A DNA stretch of 5,744 nt from DATDVL01 sp035290025 (GCA_035290025.1 DATDVL010000042.1:1-5744); one strand, 5' to 3'; numbered from the stretch's first letter, positions 1 through 5,329 are shown. Notes: a model not told the origin generated them from the letters alone. A program made the numbers and translations.

Positions 1-557
1 TTTATCTTTTTGACGATAATAAATGCAATAATTGATGTAGGGATGATTAGTAAGAATAGAGTATGGATATTAAAGTATTTTACGAGGAATATGCTTGCGA
101 ATACTGCTAAGAGCCAGATAGTGTTAGAAACGGTTTCGAAATAGCCGAAGGTTCGTGCTATTGCGCCATGATGTGCATGTCTGCGAAGATAAGTTCCTCT
201 TCCTACACAGTCAAAGGAGTAGTTAATGCCATTAAGTACTCTGCCAATGATTAAGAATATTGCTAAACCTGTGAATCCTGCTAAGAAATAACTTGCGCTG
301 ATAAGAGGGTACATTGCTAATCCAATGAGAATGAGTGTAACGCTAGATATTTTGTCTGCTAAGAGTCCTATGAATGGTGTAGTAAGAACAAATATGAGGT
401 CATCAATGCTTCCAAGTATGCCTAGTTCCGCATAACTGTTGGTAAATGAAAGGAGAAATATGGGTATAAGTGCATCAACGAATCCCCAGCCGGCCCAACG
501 AATGGCAGTTGCCCATGTGATGAGTCGTATTCCTTCTGAGACTGTTTTTTGAGACAA
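1..557 (-). CDS. MFS-type membrane transporter, N-terminal half (runs off the left edge)
   Basis: Reading the minus strand from a TTG codon at 557 gives 185 uninterrupted codons to the window edge, so only the N-terminal half of a normal (about 400 residue, 12-helix) MFS transporter is visible. Six hydrophobic segments can be seen at about residues 13-35, 43-66, 72-92, 94-107, 143-160 and 166-183. Between helices 2 and 3 lies GLLADK (64-69), the MFS motif A loop. Helix 4 leads into GRVLNGINYSFDCVGRGTY (105-123), a Gly/Arg-rich stretch at the usual helix 4-5 position. The TTG start is chosen because GAGGTG sits 4 nt upstream and no ATG or GTG lies in frame nearby; longest-ATG gene finding would miss this gene. 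It has its own promoter after cbf5. Family membership is confident; the substrate cannot be told. It acts in the cytoplasmic membrane. Confidence 0.85.
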   Translation of the reverse strand, partial: MSQKTVSEGIRLITWATAIRWAGWGFVDALIPIFLLSFTNSYAELGILGSIDDLIFVLTTPFIGLLADKISSVTLILIGLAMYPLISASYFLAGFTGLAIFLIIGRVLNGINYSFDCVGRGTYLRRHAHHGAIARTFGYFETVSNTIWLLAVFASIFLVKYFNIHTLFLLIIPTSIIAFIIVKKI

Positions 558-561
558 GTAA

Positions 562-567
562 CACCTC
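562..567 (-). promoter_or_regulatory. Shine-Dalgarno site deciding the TTG start of the MFS gene
   Basis: GAGGTG on the minus strand, 4 nt before TTG at 557. It matches the archaeal anti-SD complement (GGAGGTGATC) and is the main reason to accept the non-ATG start. Confidence 0.75.
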
Positions 568-592
568 TTTTTGTTTAACGGGTGATAAATGG

Positions 593-607
593 TTATAAAA
601 TCGTTTC
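593..607 (-). promoter_or_regulatory. BRE/TATA promoter of the MFS transporter
   Basis: In the 52-nt gap after cbf5 the minus strand shows a purine-rich BRE, GAAACGA (607-601), directly followed by TATA box TTTTATAA (600-593). A start about 25 nt downstream, near 571, would leave a leader of about 14 nt that just contains the GAGGTG site. This indicates the transporter is transcribed separately from the ribosomal operon. Confidence 0.65.
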
Positions 608-609
608 TA

Positions 610-1593
610 TTAGTCTGTTCGTTGTTGCTTAGGATACAGGTCTTTGTCTAAGAATACAGCGTCTGTTTTTACTGCTACTCCTCGTTCTAGTTTGAGTATT
701 TCGTCGGTGTCCATGTGTGATATACCGAGTCCTATCAGTTCGTTTTTGAGTGTCATGATTGCTGTTAGCTGTTTCGGTTCTAGGGGGTTAAACTTACTTA
801 TGCCCGTGACGTAGACTTCTGCTCCGTTGCATATCGGGTTGACTGCTGAGTCGAAGACCCATATTTTTGGCAAGTAGTCTACTGCTTTTTCGTAGGGTGT
901 TATGCATGCTCGTAGTTTTTTTTCGTTGCCGTCTTCTTTCCAGTTGATGTAGGCGTCTTGTAAGTCATGGAGTGTTTTCCATGTTTCGTAGGTGAAGGGT
1001 CCCGCTTTTGTTCTGACGAGTTGTTGCATATGTGCATTTGTTCCTAAGTTTTTTCCTATGTCTACGCAGAGTGTTCTGATGTAGGTTCCTGCTTGGCATC
1101 CTACTTTGAACAGCACGTTTCTTCCGTCTATTTCCATGATGTCTAAGTAGTAGATTTTTCTGTCACGTAGTTGTCTTTTCACTGCGCTTTTTACGGGTGG
1201 CATTTGTGTTATGGTTCCTAAGAATTTTTCAAATGCTTTTCGTATTTCTGTTTCTGGTTTGTCGTCGTGGAGTTTCATGTAGCAGATGTATTCTTTTCCT
1301 GCTTTGAGTAATGCTTGCCCTACGCGTGTTGCTTTTTCTAGAGTAATAGGTAATACTCCTGTGCAGTTTGGATCGAGCGTACCAGTATTTCCAGCCTTGC
1401 TTAAGTGAAGAATGTTTTTTACATATTCTGCTACTTGGTGGCTTGTAGGGCCGGGTGTTTTATTACAGTTAAATATGCCGTATTTGATGTGTTCTTCTAT
1501 GGGTCGTTGTTCTGGGTTGTAGCCGTGCTCGGGGTTTGTTGTAGATTCTTTTTTTACAATAATCTTTTGTGGTTCTTCTGAAGGTAGTTTCAT
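610..1593 (-). CDS. cbf5: Cbf5, archaeal H/ACA RNP tRNA/rRNA pseudouridine synthase
   Basis: 327 residues, normal for archaeal Cbf5/dyskerin. It is the catalytic subunit of the H/ACA ribonucleoprotein (with Nop10, Gar1 and L7Ae), converting guided rRNA uridines to pseudouridine; archaeal Cbf5 can also act on tRNA U55. Visible: TruB-type catalytic domain with GTLDPNCTGVLPI (71-83), catalytic Asp74; KEYICYMKLH (100-109); SAVKRQLRDRKIYYLDI (136-152); and GTYIRTLCVDIG (169-180). The linker LHDLQDAYINWKEDG (208-222) is typical of Cbf5. A C-terminal PUA domain spans about 245-318 (DSAVNPICNGAEV). The His usually found five residues before the catalytic Asp is Asn69 here. The ATG at 1593 follows a purine-rich but non-SD stretch; a weak TATA lies 28 nt upstream, and the gene lies 47 nt after rpl31e, so it may be co-transcribed, separately transcribed, or both. 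Confidence 0.97.
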   Translation of the reverse strand: MKLPSEEPQKIIVKKESTTNPEHGYNPEQRPIEEHIKYGIFNCNKTPGPTSHQVAEYVKNILHLSKAGNTGTLDPNCTGVLPITLEKATRVGQALLKAGKEYICYMKLHDDKPETEIRKAFEKFLGTITQMPPVKSAVKRQLRDRKIYYLDIMEIDGRNVLFKVGCQAGTYIRTLCVDIGKNLGTNAHMQQLVRTKAGPFTYETWKTLHDLQDAYINWKEDGNEKKLRACITPYEKAVDYLPKIWVFDSAVNPICNGAEVYVTGISKFNPLEPKQLTAIMTLKNELIGLGISHMDTDEILKLERGVAVKTDAVFLDKDLYPKQQRTD

Positions 1594-1617
1594 TCTTCTT
1601 TCTAGTTCTTTTAAGTG

Positions 1618-1625
1618 TTTTTATG
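1618..1625 (-). promoter_or_regulatory. Possible weak TATA box for cbf5
   Basis: CATAAAAA on the minus strand (1625-1618), centred about 28 nt before the cbf5 ATG, fits the leaderless spacing seen elsewhere in the window. The preceding BRE region is not purine-rich, so this may simply be AT-rich spacer within an operon. Confidence 0.25.
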
Positions 1626-1640
1626 ATTAACGGTAAGAAT

Positions 1641-2153
1641 TTATTTCTTAGTCTCAGTATGATGTTGTGATCCGTGTTGTGCTATGCTGGTTGTTTTTGC
1701 GCTGTCTTTCTTGTGTTTGTCTTCGGGTGTTTTTGCTGTTGCTTTTTCTTGTTGTGCTGGTTGTGGTTTCTTTTCTAGCTTTTCTACAGTTTCTTTGATG
1801 GCTGCTTGTTTGTCGTCTTTTTTCTCTACGGCTTGTACTTTCTTTTCTTTTACTGGCTGTTCTTTGACTGCTGCTTCTTTCGGTGCTCCGAAGAGTTCTG
1901 CTCTGACGATCGTGAAGTCTTTATTGTCTTTTTTTATGGTTTCTGTCCAGACATTGACTTTTACTCGTGTGGGTGGGTTTTTTCTTCCTCTGCTGTTTAA
2001 GTGTCGGTTAAGGTATTGTCCGAGTTTGACATTGTCATTTTTCATGTGTTTTTGTAGGAATTCTCGTACTCCTTTGACTGCTTTCATCGTGTGCTTATAG
2101 ACAGGTACTTTTGCTATTTCTTTTCTGAGGGTGATAGTGTAGACGCGTTCCAT
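1641..2153 (-). CDS. rpl31e: Large ribosomal subunit protein L31e with long Lys-rich C-terminal tail
   Basis: Residues 1-89 are a standard L31e domain: MERVYTITLRKEI at the start, KAVKGVREFLQKH (24-36), VKLGQYLNRHLNSRG (42-56) and the VKVNVW strand (64-69). L31e is a peripheral protein near the 50S peptide exit tunnel. Residues 90-170 are an extra low-complexity tail rich in Lys, Glu, Ala and Gln, ending in His-containing QHGSQHHTETKK (159-170); archaeal L31e is usually only 80-90 residues, so the protein is roughly doubled. The tail is probably disordered, and its role is unknown. Start: ATG 4 nt after the rpl39e stop, with no clear SD, consistent with translational coupling. The tail makes the opposite strand open, producing spurious long frames there. 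Confidence 0.95.
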   Translation of the reverse strand: MERVYTITLRKEIAKVPVYKHTMKAVKGVREFLQKHMKNDNVKLGQYLNRHLNSRGRKNPPTRVKVNVWTETIKKDNKDFTIVRAELFGAPKEAAVKEQPVKEKKVQAVEKKDDKQAAIKETVEKLEKKPQPAQQEKATAKTPEDKHKKDSAKTTSIAQHGSQHHTETKK

Positions 2154-2157
2154 GGTA

Positions 2158-2331
2158 TTATGCTTTGGTTTTTACTCTTCTCCAGTTTCTTTTGACGTGC
2201 GTATGTCTTCCCGGGTGTACTTTTCTTCCTTTGCCGTAGATTTTTGGTACAGTCCAGAAGGGTGCCCATCGTGTTTGTCGTTGTCGCTTTGCTAGTCGTT
2301 GTTTTCTTGCGGGATGTTTTACTTTTGCCAT
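2158..2331 (-). CDS. rpl39e: Large ribosomal subunit protein L39e
   Basis: A 57-codon gene that is easily missed by length cut-offs. The product begins MAKVKHPARKQRLAKRQRQ and continues with TRWAPFWTVPKIYGKG (20-35), then a basic end, RNWRRVKTKA (48-57). This matches L39e: basic N-terminal helix, the Arg-x-x-P-x-W block, and the terminal (H/N)WRR(T/V)K. L39e is a small RNA-binding protein lining the exit tunnel of archaeal and eukaryotic ribosomes; the usual length is 50-51, so this one has a slightly longer central loop with His and Gly. It starts 5 nt after the PDCD5 stop; AGGT at 2344-2341, inside the end of the PDCD5 gene, lies 9 nt upstream as a possible SD. L31e follows after 4 nt, the standard archaeal L39e-L31e order. 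Confidence 0.95.
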   Translation of the reverse strand: MAKVKHPARKQRLAKRQRQTRWAPFWTVPKIYGKGRKVHPGRHTHVKRNWRRVKTKA

Positions 2332-2336
2332 ATTTT

Positions 2337-2615
2337 TTATACCTTTTTTATCGTGATGTTTTTTCTTGGTTGTTGGATGCTTCTCAAGATGTCCTTGAGT
2401 TGTTCATCGGTTATTTTGTCGGTGAAGCGTGTTTGTTGTGCTGCTTGCACAATCAGTGCTGCTGTTTTCATCGCCAGTTCCGGGTGTGCAGTTTTTACTG
2501 TTCCGTACCTGCTGATGGCTTCTTTGGTCATGTAGGTTTTTGCTTTCGTTTCCAGTGCTTCGAGTTGTTTGTTGTACTCTGCTTGTTGTTTGAGTTGTTC
2601 TTCGTACTCATTCAT
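2337..2615 (-). CDS. DNA-binding protein of the PDCD5/TFAR19 family
   Basis: 92 residues. A charged N-terminal helix (1-28, Gln/Glu/Lys-rich) leads into the PDCD5 core: MTKEAISRYGTVKTAHPELA (29-48), where HPELA corresponds to the family's (K)PELA; the second helix AALIVQAAQQTRF (52-64); and the signature KITDEQLKDILRSI (67-80), followed by a basic tail ending in IKKV. The family is a compact three-helix bundle that binds DNA in archaea; its cellular role in archaea is not well defined, and it is almost always encoded beside S19e and L39e. The N-terminus is shorter than in many homologs (usually about 110-120 residues). The ATG overlaps the S19e stop as ATGA, so translation is probably coupled. 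Confidence 0.92.
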   Translation of the reverse strand: MNEYEEQLKQQAEYNKQLEALETKAKTYMTKEAISRYGTVKTAHPELAMKTAALIVQAAQQTRFTDKITDEQLKDILRSIQQPRKNITIKKV

Positions 2616-3025
2616 GCTAGTGTTTTGCTTATTTTGTCGAGGAAACTTTTGCCTTTACCGGTGATGACTCTTCCTTTGTGGACTCCTTTCTTTGCTTGTT
2701 CGATGTAGCCTTCTTTTTCTAGTTGTTGAAGGATGACTCTGATGATTTTCCGTGATGCTCGTGCTAAGTGTTCTGGTCTAGTCCCCCTGTTTTTCTTGTT
2801 GGCGAATGCGAGTGATAGTTGGTTGGTGCCTATGGGACTGTTGATGTAGACTTTTCTGAGGATGGCTGCTGCTCTGATATACCACCAGTCTTGGTTTTCT
2901 GGTACACGTTCTTTGCCGTTGCCGGTTTTGACGAATGCTGCCCATGCAGGCATTTTTATGGTTTTTTTGAGCTCTTCCGCTGACTTGTCGATTAATGGTT
3001 TTGCGGGTACGTCATAAACTGCCAT
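2612..3025 (-). CDS. rps19e: Small ribosomal subunit protein S19e
   Basis: 137 residues, slightly shorter than the usual 145-150. S19e is an archaeal/eukaryotic protein of the 30S head. Family signatures: DWWYIRAAAILRKVYI (46-61), then PIGTNQL (64-70), KKNRGTRPEH (77-86), and the winged-helix part IIRVILQQLEKEGYIEQ (94-110) with KGRVITGKGKSFLDKI (117-132). It is the first gene of the ribosomal operon: a strong TATA lies about 30 nt before the ATG and there is no SD, so the mRNA is probably leaderless or nearly so. The PDCD5 gene overlaps its stop by 4 nt. Confidence 0.96.
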   Translation of the reverse strand: MAVYDVPAKPLIDKSAEELKKTIKMPAWAAFVKTGNGKERVPENQDWWYIRAAAILRKVYINSPIGTNQLSLAFANKKNRGTRPEHLARASRKIIRVILQQLEKEGYIEQAKKGVHKGRVITGKGKSFLDKISKTLA

Positions 3026-3050
3026 GGTGAAATTGATGGCTTGAAGAATG

Positions 3051-3065
3051 ATTTAAAAAGGTTTC
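3051..3065 (-). promoter_or_regulatory. BRE/TATA promoter of the rps19e operon
   Basis: Minus strand GAAACC (BRE, 3065-3060) followed by TTTTTAAAT (TATA, 3059-3051), centred about 30 nt before the rps19e ATG at 3025, inside the 47-nt gap after the protease gene. The predicted start is about 5 nt before the ATG, so the message is essentially leaderless. It separates the ribosomal operon from the upstream accessory genes. Confidence 0.75.
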
Positions 3066-3072
3066 TATGGGC

Positions 3073-3714
3073 CTAAATAGTGGCGTTCCCGTCGCCATAG
3101 TAGTCTAGTATTGCATAATTATAATAAAGAAATGGTAATGCGTCTTGATCAATTGTTTCTTCGCTCATGCGTAGTTTTGAAATGGTTTCTTTCATCTTAT
3201 TTTTGCATTTTTCTACTGCTGTTTGTACAGTATTGCCTTTTATGAGGGATGTTACTAAAAGATTTGATGGTTCTAAGAAGAGTCGTGCCGTATTGTCTTT
3301 ATGGGGTGTTGTTTCATGTCTTTTGTCTTTTCCTAGTGCAAATTTTCCTTTGTAGCCAATGAATGCTACTGTGCCTTCTTCCACGCATTTTTTCCCTAGT
3401 CCAAGAATTGATTCGCAGGATAAACAGTAGACTATAGTTTTTTGTAGTATGTTGGAAGTGTCCGTAGTTTCTACAAGAACCTCATTTTTATGACCGCATA
3501 CACAGTTGAAGTCTCCATGACCATTAAACATTATGAAGAGTGGTTTTTTCTTGTGAATGAGGCTGTCTAGTTCTTTTCGGTTGGATCTTTCTTTTTCACA
3601 ATTTAAGGTTGTGTGGCCATGTTCTTGAGCGTCTTTAATGAGTTGTTTGCTGTAATAGTGTAGATAGGCGACGATGTCGTCATGGTCGGGTCTGCTGAAA
3701 AGTATGACTGCCAT
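3073..3714 (-). CDS. Caspase-fold (CHAT/gingipain-like, clan CD) cysteine protease
   Basis: 213 residues, no signal peptide or membrane segment, so cytoplasmic. The fold signature is clear by eye: a hydrophobic strand ending in NGHGD (64-68), giving catalytic His66; then strand and turn TIVYCLSCES (93-102), with Cys100 in the position of the catalytic Cys of CHAT-type LSACES motifs; then GKKCVEEGTVAFIGYKGKF (107-125), the usual helix-'G-A/T-x-x-x-IG' strand; and near the C-terminus ARLFLEP followed by LIKGNTVQTAVEKCKNKM (157-174), like the terminal helix of these peptidases. A CVC-G-H cluster (71-75) lies just after the catalytic His. Such enzymes cleave proteins after specific residues; this substrate is unknown. 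The ATG overlaps the stop of the small upstream gene by 1 nt (TAATG), with AAAGGA 5 nt before it, so the two are coupled. Fold confidence is good; exact family and active-site assignment are inferred. Confidence 0.78.
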   Translation of the reverse strand: MAVILFSRPDHDDIVAYLHYYSKQLIKDAQEHGHTTLNCEKERSNRKELDSLIHKKKPLFIMFNGHGDFNCVCGHKNEVLVETTDTSNILQKTIVYCLSCESILGLGKKCVEEGTVAFIGYKGKFALGKDKRHETTPHKDNTARLFLEPSNLLVTSLIKGNTVQTAVEKCKNKMKETISKLRMSEETIDQDALPFLYYNYAILDYYGDGNATI

Positions 3715-3935
3715 TATATTCCTTTTTTTAAGGATTCTAAGTAGAGTAATTGTATTTTGATTATTTGATGTCCTAGACTTGTGTTTTCTTCAATTTCCTT
3801 GATAAGGTCGTCTCGTTTGAAAAACTTGCCTCTATCTCCTAGTGCTATTTTGAAATTTGGTGACATTTGTCGCAGTCTTTCGATGACAATATTCTTTATG
3901 GTCTCATCTTTATCTTGTAATAGTTGGGTGGTCAT
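3714..3935 (-). CDS. Small helical protein with EIxxxTxxGxxIxK motif, coupled to the caspase-fold protease
   Basis: 73 residues, no named family recognised. Layout by eye: N-terminal helix (about 8-24, DETIKNIVIERLRQM), a Ser-Pro turn (25-26), a short strand-like FKIAL (28-32), a Gly/Arg/Lys turn, then a C-terminal amphipathic helix pair RDDLIKEIEENTSLG (41-55) and HQIIKIQLLYLESL (56-69). The core E47-I48, T52, G55, I58, K60 recurs in the gene just upstream. It begins in a 4-nt ATGA overlap with that gene and ends in a 1-nt overlap with the protease, so it is made stoichiometrically with both. The context suggests a partner, substrate, sensor or inhibitor of the protease; this is inference from gene order only. 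Confidence 0.8.
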   Translation of the reverse strand: MTTQLLQDKDETIKNIVIERLRQMSPNFKIALGDRGKFFKRDDLIKEIEENTSLGHQIIKIQLLYLESLKKGI

Positions 3936-4117
3936 ATGAATTTTAGTTCCTTCAGCATTTTTAAAATTTTCGTCCCTCGCTCAGTTGCATTTTTTATTTC
4001 TTCATAGGCAAGATTCCAGCTTAAAGGTTCTTTATCAATTATTATAATCGTCTTTTTTCTTTCTTCTACAGGCAGATTGCTGTATATTTCAAAAAATATT
4101 TCTGCCCCTTCTAACAT
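3932..4117 (-). CDS. Small helical protein, likely distant paralog of the next gene; first gene of protease operon
   Basis: 61 residues from ATG 4117; no family recognised. N-terminal helix AEIFFEIYSNLP (5-16), charged turn, very hydrophobic strand TIIIID (23-28), then the C-terminal helices LAYEEIKNATERG (36-48) and TKILKMLKEL (49-58). The last part has the same EIxxxTxxGxxIxK spacing as the 73-residue neighbour. The frame stays open to ATG 4219 (95 residues), but that would overlap the upstream gene by 58 nt and add a basic N-terminus absent from the paralog. The TATA at 4139-4147, centred 26 nt before 4117, favours the shorter leaderless start. It ends in a 4-nt ATGA overlap with the next gene. 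Confidence 0.7.
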   Translation of the reverse strand: MLEGAEIFFEIYSNLPVEERKKTIIIIDKEPLSWNLAYEEIKNATERGTKILKMLKELKFI

Positions 4118-4138
4118 AGACTTTTTACGTTGTCGTTC

Positions 4139-4155
4139 TTTAAAAAACTTTCTTT
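4139..4155 (-). promoter_or_regulatory. BRE/TATA promoter of the protease operon
   Basis: In the 44-nt gap between the upstream stop (4162) and ATG 4117, the minus strand reads AAAGAAAG (BRE-like, 4155-4148) then TTTTTTAAA (TATA, 4147-4139). The TATA centre is 26 nt before ATG 4117, the spacing expected for a transcript starting at the start codon itself. It gives the protease cassette its own transcription unit. Confidence 0.6.
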
Positions 4156-4161
4156 GGGTAT

Positions 4162-4635
4162 TTAGAAATGTTCTCGGAAGTAGGCTTGAACTGTTTCCCG
4201 AGTTTTTCGAATGAGGCATTCTTCTGCTGGGGAAAAACCTCTGAACTCAAAACTTTTAACTGCATTTCTTCTATCGTAAGTTCTGTCTTCGGGTGTTGTG
4301 CCTATAAGTTCTATTCCTCGGTAGCTGCGAGGTTGTGTAGAGTGCATGGTGTGATCCTGTTCTATGTGAAAGGCTTCTTCTAAGTGGTATAATAGTTCTG
4401 TTTGCGGGTCTTCTTGTGTTATAGCAAGACTATAGAGGGCATGGTCTACACAAGCGGGTTTATTTCTTTCCCAAGTCTTTTTTTCAATGGAAACCGTATT
4501 TACTGAAACAGGTAGTCTTTGTGCTAAGAACAGGCATAATATTTCTACTTGGGTTCTGTCTATTGGTCTTGAAAAACTGATTTGTAAAACATCATGTTCT
4601 AAAGTTTTTTTTCTTGTTTCAAATAGTAGGCTCAT
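4162..4635 (-). CDS. Unrecognised soluble protein, divergent paralog of the 4917-5309 gene
   Basis: 157 residues from ATG 4635; no known family recognised and no signal peptide or membrane segment. Compared by eye with the 130-residue product at 4917-5309 it shares colinear landmarks: TQ (28-29), TEL (79-81), DH (94-95), YRG (105-107) and a terminal ...T...YF (about 148-153), with similar spacings except for roughly 18 extra residues after YRG (charged EDRTYDRRNAVKSFEFRG). The frame is open up to ATG 4758, giving 198 residues, but the added 41 residues are an Asn/Lys/Ile-rich AT-biased stretch absent from the paralog, and TATATAAA at 4661-4668 sits about 29 nt before ATG 4635, favouring a leaderless start there. 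If the longer start is right, the extra segment would be N-terminal residues 1-41. Confidence 0.7.
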   Translation of the reverse strand: MSLLFETRKKTLEHDVLQISFSRPIDRTQVEILCLFLAQRLPVSVNTVSIEKKTWERNKPACVDHALYSLAITQEDPQTELLYHLEEAFHIEQDHTMHSTQPRSYRGIELIGTTPEDRTYDRRNAVKSFEFRGFSPAEECLIRKTRETVQAYFREHF

Positions 4636-4916
4636 TATTTTATTAAAAATATTCTGTTTGTTTATATACTTTTTGTTACTTAAGATTCTGTAGAAAGTTC
4701 CTTTTATTATTGTTCTCTGCCTTTCTAGTTGCTGATCATTCGAAAACGAAGTTGGCATAAAGAATGAGCTTAGGCAGATGTTTTGGAAAAAGAAAGGTAA
4801 AATGTCTTTGAATAAGATTTTTCAGGTAAAAAATGCAAACAGCATAAAATTTAAAAATAAGGTAAAACCCTATCCCAAAGGCTAAGAATAAGATATACCC
4901 TAACTTTCTACAGAGC
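4636..4916 (-). other. AT-rich spacer, probably non-coding
   Basis: About 280 nt between the two paralogous genes. It is very AT-rich; for example 4621-4680 has only 11 G/C in 60. It contains the TATATAAA promoter at its left end and a second TATA-like TTTTTAAA (minus 4857-4850), which could serve ATG 4758 with a leader of about 70 nt. No tRNA-like cloverleaf or C/D-box pair (RTGATGA with CTGA) was found by eye. An open frame at 4736-4966 with one hydrophobic helix overlaps both neighbours and is judged spurious. Confidence 0.5.
4661..4676 (-). promoter_or_regulatory. BRE/TATA promoter for the 4635 start
   Basis: Minus strand has purine/A-rich ACAAAAAG (4676-4669) then a near-consensus TATA box TATATAAA (4668-4661), with 25 nt between it and ATG 4635. 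The centre-to-ATG distance is about 29-30 nt, the same as for rps19e. This is the best TATA match in the window. Confidence 0.65.
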
Positions 4917-5309
4917 TTATGAGCGTGTTTGGAAGTAGGTATTGGTAGTTCTTTCCAATTCGTCAAAATAGCGGTCTACATCAGTTCTACAAACATTTTC
5001 GGTTTTTCTTACGAGTCCTCGATAATTACATGGTGAGAGGTATACGCCTGTTTCGTGGTCGGGGTTTCCTACTACGTAACTATCTACTAAAAATTCTATG
5101 CTGACAAGTTCTGTAGGCTTTCTGAATGTTACTTCTTCAATTACTACTCCTCTCACGTGTAGTCTGCTGTCACCTGGAAGGATTATAGTGGAATCCTTTT
5201 GTGTGATAGCCACTCTACTATTTGTGGTATTGGCAAGGTGGAAAAATAGTTGTATCAGCTGAGTTGCTCCATTTCCTTCGGGAAGGTTTATTCTTTGTGT
5301 ATTACTCAT
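4917..5309 (-). CDS. Unrecognised soluble protein, divergent paralog of the 4162-4635 gene
   Basis: 130 residues, no family recognised. N-terminal helix ATQLIQLFFHLANTT (15-29), then a strand-rich middle: SRVAIT (31-36), STIILPG (40-46), HVRGVVIEEVTF (51-62) and VSIEFLVDSYVV (69-80). A Cys-containing loop, SPCNYRG (92-98), and a C-terminal amphipathic helix, DVDRYFDELERTTNTYF (110-126), follow. The landmarks TQ (16-17), TEL (66-68), DH (84-85), YRG (96-98) and terminal T...YF match the neighbour at 4162-4635 in order and spacing. The alternating hydrophobic pattern suggests an alpha/beta or beta-rich ligand- or nucleic-acid-binding fold, but that is only secondary-structure impression. Start: ATG 5309, preceded by a TATA-like box at leaderless distance; no SD. 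Confidence 0.78.
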   Translation of the reverse strand: MSNTQRINLPEGNGATQLIQLFFHLANTTNSRVAITQKDSTIILPGDSRLHVRGVVIEEVTFRKPTELVSIEFLVDSYVVGNPDHETGVYLSPCNYRGLVRKTENVCRTDVDRYFDELERTTNTYFQTRS

Positions 5310-5329
5310 ATGATTTTATATTTATAGAC

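Noticed and set aside
1684..2100. Plus-strand open frame of 138 codons, Ser/Phe/Leu-rich
   Set aside because: Antisense shadow of the Lys/Glu-rich L31e gene; the bias comes from the tail's AAA/GAA codons, and no SD or promoter is seen.
2244..2708. Plus-strand open frame of 154 codons, hydrophobic with several apparent membrane segments
   Set aside because: Lies antisense across L39e, PDCD5 and the end of S19e, all firmly identified; its hydrophobicity reflects the complement of basic codons.
3073..4117. Reading the cassette as a CRISPR-linked or classical toxin-antitoxin locus
   Set aside because: No CRISPR repeats or cas genes in the window, and neither small protein shows a recognisable antitoxin DNA-binding domain; the evidence supports only a protease with coupled small partners.
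4118..4219. N-terminal extension of the first protease-operon gene (34 residues, basic)
   Set aside because: Would overlap the upstream gene by 58 nt and contains the promoter at 4139-4155; the paralog lacks such an extension. Kept only as an alternative start.
4860..4905. Repeated ACCCTA-like words (near 4867 and 4898)
   Set aside because: Only about 7 matching bases, no regular spacing and no third copy; compatible with chance.
4736..4966. Minus-strand open frame of 76 codons with one hydrophobic helix
   Set aside because: Starts inside the 4917-5309 gene by 50 nt, runs through AT-rich spacer, and has no SD or TATA at leaderless distance; Phe/Leu/Ile content fits translated AT-rich noncoding DNA.
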